Of a stretch of DNA of 8,386 nt, positions 6,207 to 8,386 are shown in pieces; positions within the stretch are counted from its first letter, which is position 1, and the number at the start of each line of letters is the position of its first letter. Source of the stretch: Vitreoscilla sp. (GTDB lineage Bacteria > Pseudomonadota > Gammaproteobacteria > Burkholderiales > Burkholderiaceae); the NCBI GenBank assembly GCA_014378125.1, contig JACMOG010000522.1, forward strand, positions 1-8,386, read 5' to 3'. The position numbers and the translations under genes were made by a program. The notes under the pieces were generated by a model. That model did not search any database. It worked only from the letters and a program-made list of their open reading frames with translations, and was not told the origin of the DNA.

Positions 6207-7982
6207 TCAAGGACGCCAGGGTTTGCCAAAAGCCGGTTCCTTGTACGGAATCGGGGGAAGCTGCCAGGTGCCGGTGGACGGCGGGCGCACGTCCGCGTCA
6301 ACGTGGACGTCGATCACGCATGGCCGGCGGTTCTTCAGGGCCTGCTGCACGGCCGCGGCGAGTTCCTGCGGCCGCTTGACTGTGTAGCCGTCCGCGCCGG
6401 CCGCACGCGCCCAGGCCGCGAAGTCCGGGTTGTACGGCTCGCCCGTCTCGCCTTTGTAGAACGCCGTGCCGATTTCCCGGCCGTCGAAGAGCCCGTATTG
6501 CAGGTCGCGGATCGCACCCCAGGCAAAATTGTTCCAGATGATCCAGACCACAGGCAGGTTCTGCTCGACCGCCGTGCAAAGCACGTAAGGCGCCATCGTG
6601 AACCCGCCATCCCCGACGACCGCGACGCAGGGCCTGTCGGGCGCAGCCAGCTGCGCGCCCAGCACGCCGCACACCCCGAAACCCATGCTCGAATAGCCCC
6701 AGCTGTTCAGCATGCTCTGTGGCCGCCCGGCCTTCCAGAACTGCATGAACCAATTGTGGTGCACGCCCGAGTCGAGCGCGAGGATCACGTCGTCGGGCAG
6801 CATCTTCTGCAGGGTGCCCACGACGAACTCAGGGCGCAGCGGGCTGGTCGAGTCCTCGAAGTGCGGCCGCACAAAAGCTTCCCACTCCGCCTGCCACCCC
6901 TGCACGCGTTCCAGCCAGGGCGCGAACTGCTTCGCTTCAATGCCGCTGGCACCGATCGCATCGAGCAGCTGCCGCGTAAATACCTTCACGTCCGCGATGA
7001 TCCCCACCTGCGGCGCGTAGTTGCGCCCGAGCTCCTGCGGATCGATGTCCACGTGCACGAGCAGGGTCTTCGGGAAATTCCACGAATAGCCGGCATGCCA
7101 GCTCGATGCGCTGCGGTCGTCGAAGCGCGTGCCCAGCGTGATGACCAGGTCGGCCCGTCGGCCTGCCTCGTTCGCGGGATATGCGCCATTGCGTCCGATG
7201 AAGCCCAGCGCCAGCGGATCGGCGCCGGGAATGCAACCCATGCCGTTGGGCGAGGTGATCACCGGAATGCCGAGCCGCTGCGCCAGCTGCAAGATTTCGG
7301 GCCCTGCCTCTGAAAGCGTGGCGCCATGGCCGATGAAGATGACGGGGCAGCGCGCGGCCGCGAGCAGCGCAAGCACGGCCTGCACGTCCGCATCGCTCGC
7401 GCCCGGCCGGTGCGCGCCGTGGACGTGCGAAGGGGGCGGCAGCTCGACGTCGGCTTCTTCCTGGTAGACGTTGTACGGGATGTCCAGGTTCACCGGTCCC
7501 GGCCGTCCGGTCACCATGGTGTCCATTGCCTGGCGCAACGCAAGCGGCAGCATGTCCACACGCGAGGGCTGGAACGAACGCTTGACCACCGGGCGCAGCA
7601 CCTGAGCGAAGTCGGCCTGGTTGTGCTTGTAAAGCTCCTGGAACGGGCCCCGGTTGTGTTGCGAAGTCGGCACGTTCGACGTGATCGCCATGAACGCCGA
7701 CGAATCCGACAGCGCGGTCGCCAGCGACATCACCATGTTGGCCGAACCCGGGCCGGTCGATGTCAGCGTGACCACCGGTCGGTGCTTGACGCGGAAATAG
7801 GCGTCGGCCATGTGGCCGGCGCACTGCTCGTGCCGCGGGGAAACGAGCTTGATGCTGTCGCGCCGGTCGTACAGCGCATCGAGGATTCCGACGTTGCCGT
7901 GGCCGCAGATGCCGAAGATGTACGGCACCTTTTCCTGTACGAGATATTCGGCGATGACCTCGCCACCCTTCATCCTGCTCAT
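6207..7982 (-). CDS. thiamine-diphosphate-dependent enzyme, acetolactate-synthase-like
   Basis: Predicted 591-residue cytoplasmic enzyme with the three-domain layout of acetohydroxyacid synthase relatives. The N-terminal PYR domain carries the activating Glu at 52 (SPRHEQCAGHMADAYFR, 48-64) and the TSTGPGSANM loop (74-83). The middle domain contains NGMGCIPGADPLALGFIGRNG (246-266) and RFDDR (286-290), associated with the acetolactate synthase core. The C-terminal PP domain has the GDG...NN diphosphate/magnesium motif (GDGGF at 457-461, NN at 484-485). There is no adjacent regulatory small subunit gene, and the NN-proximal segment reads FAWGAIRDLQ rather than the usual GMVRQ-type text. A dedicated catabolic carboligase, decarboxylase or lyase is therefore more likely than branched-chain amino acid synthesis. 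It is not glyoxylate carboligase, which lacks the Glu. The ATG at 7982 follows the ALDH stop by 17 bases with GGAA 8 bases upstream. The exact reaction is unknown. Confidence 0.88.
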   Translation of the reverse strand: MSRMKGGEVIAEYLVQEKVPYIFGICGHGNVGILDALYDRRDSIKLVSPRHEQCAGHMADAYFRVKHRPVVTLTSTGPGSANMVMSLATALSDSSAFMAITSNVPTSQHNRGPFQELYKHNQADFAQVLRPVVKRSFQPSRVDMLPLALRQAMDTMVTGRPGPVNLDIPYNVYQEEADVELPPPSHVHGAHRPGASDADVQAVLALLAAARCPVIFIGHGATLSEAGPEILQLAQRLGIPVITSPNGMGCIPGADPLALGFIGRNGAYPANEAGRRADLVITLGTRFDDRSASSWHAGYSWNFPKTLLVHVDIDPQELGRNYAPQVGIIADVKVFTRQLLDAIGASGIEAKQFAPWLERVQGWQAEWEAFVRPHFEDSTSPLRPEFVVGTLQKMLPDDVILALDSGVHHNWFMQFWKAGRPQSMLNSWGYSSMGFGVCGVLGAQLAAPDRPCVAVVGDGGFTMAPYVLCTAVEQNLPVVWIIWNNFAWGAIRDLQYGLFDGREIGTAFYKGETGEPYNPDFAAWARAAGADGYTVKRPQELAAAVQQALKNRRPCVIDVHVDADVRPPSTGTWQLPPIPYKEPAFGKPWRP

Positions 7983-7999
7983 TGCTTGTGTTCCAGTCT

Positions 8000-8386
8000 T
8001 TAGTTGGTAATGGAGACGACCCGTTCTTCCGTCATTTCGCGAACCGCGTAGTGCGGGCCTTCGCGGCCGAAGCCGCTGTCCTTGGAGCCGCCGTACGGCA
8101 TCCCGTCCACGCGTGAGCTGGACGTTTCGTTGACGTGCACACCGCCGACTTCGAGCAGCCGGGCTGCCCGCAACGCATCGCCCAGCCGGTTTGTGAAGAT
8201 GCCGGTCGCGAGTCCATACGGCGTCGCGTTCACGCGCGTGGTCGCCTCCTCCAGCGTCGCGAACGGCACGATGGACATCACCGGCCCGAAGATCTCGCTG
8301 CAGGTGACGCGCATGTCGTCGCGCACGCCAGCGAGCAGCGTCGGCGGCACGACGGCGCCGCTGCGCGGCCCGCCCGCAAGCTGCCG
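8000..8386 (-). CDS. aldehyde dehydrogenase, C-terminal fragment cut by the window edge
   Basis: The last 128 residues of an NAD(P)-dependent aldehyde dehydrogenase (PF00171), which oxidises an aldehyde to the acid. The in-frame coding continues without a stop to the right edge. Conserved C-terminal landmarks are visible in order: PPTLLAGV, DMRVTCSEIFGPV (with the Glu that contacts the cofactor ribose), VNATPYGLATGIFT, VGGVHVNE, MPYGGSKDSGFGREG and the final EMTEERVV. The RVDGMPYGGSKDSGFGREG-type ending is seen in the lactaldehyde/phosphonoacetaldehyde/non-phosphorylating glyceraldehyde-3-phosphate subgroup, but this is too little to name a substrate. The catalytic Cys and most of the NAD-binding domain lie outside the window. 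It ends in TAA 17 bases before the thiamine-enzyme start, so the two are very likely cotranscribed. It is the first operon gene visible, and the promoter must be further upstream. Confidence 0.93.
   Translation of the reverse strand, partial: RQLAGGPRSGAVVPPTLLAGVRDDMRVTCSEIFGPVMSIVPFATLEEATTRVNATPYGLATGIFTNRLGDALRAARLLEVGGVHVNETSSSRVDGMPYGGSKDSGFGREGPHYAVREMTEERVVSITN

Larger units (their letters stand above)
241..8386 (-). other. putative single operon of eight genes
   Basis: Eight consecutive minus-strand genes are separated by 17, 11, 4, -4, 20, -4 and 20 bases (the last -4 if the 1086 start is used). No gap is large enough for a promoter or terminator. The order is aldehyde dehydrogenase, thiamine enzyme, SDR, signal-less sugar-type binding protein, two Bug/TctC proteins, flavoprotein, family-3 lipoprotein. 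Cotranscription is inferred from spacing only. The promoter and any regulator are outside the window. Confidence 0.75.

Noticed and set aside
6078..7313. Plus-strand open frame of 411 codons opposite the thiamine enzyme
   Set aside because: It is antisense to a gene with intact catalytic motifs. The Arg/His-rich translation has no domain, so it is a shadow.
6207..7982. Glyoxylate carboligase (Gcl) or sulfoacetaldehyde acetyltransferase (Xsc) identity for the thiamine enzyme
   Set aside because: The length is similar, but Gcl lacks the activating Glu that is present here at residue 52. The N-terminal region also does not match the Xsc pattern I recall.

Overview
The window is GC-rich and almost gap-free. 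All real genes lie on the minus strand, so transcription runs from high to low coordinates. Tandem tripartite-tricarboxylate-type (Bug/TctC) binding proteins, high GC and the style of the encoded proteins point to a betaproteobacterium, most likely Burkholderiales. This is inferred from family distribution; there is no taxonomic marker gene in the window.

Layout in the direction of transcription. (1) 8386-8000: C-terminal part of an NAD(P)-dependent aldehyde dehydrogenase, cut by the right edge. (2) 7982-6207: complete thiamine-diphosphate enzyme of the acetolactate-synthase-like superfamily. (3) 6195-5473: short-chain dehydrogenase/reductase. (4) 5468-4587: periplasmic-binding-protein-fold protein of the sugar/LacI type with no signal peptide. 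(5) 4590-3616: Bug/TctC binding protein with a twin-arginine-like N-terminus. (6) 3595-2627: second Bug/TctC protein with an ordinary Sec signal. (7) 2630-1083: cytoplasmic FAD-dependent dehydrogenase of the fumarate-reductase/ketosteroid-dehydrogenase flavoprotein type. (8) 1062-241: family-3 (amino-acid-type) solute-binding lipoprotein. (9) about 180-1: fragment of an IS66-family transposase that runs off the left edge.

Intergenic gaps are 4 to 20 bases, and two junctions are certain ATGA stop/start overlaps (4590-4587, 2630-2627). A third is available at 1086-1083. This supports one operon of at least eight genes whose promoter lies beyond the right edge. No terminator is visible after the last gene, where the operon runs into the IS66 remnant.

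The genes suggest uptake or sensing of a small organic acid or sugar-like compound, followed by carbon-carbon bond chemistry (thiamine enzyme) and redox steps (aldehyde dehydrogenase, SDR, flavoprotein). The substrate cannot be read from the sequence. The oddest point is that four solute-binding-fold proteins from three families are encoded together while no membrane permease or ATPase is present in the window. One of the four appears to be cytoplasmic.
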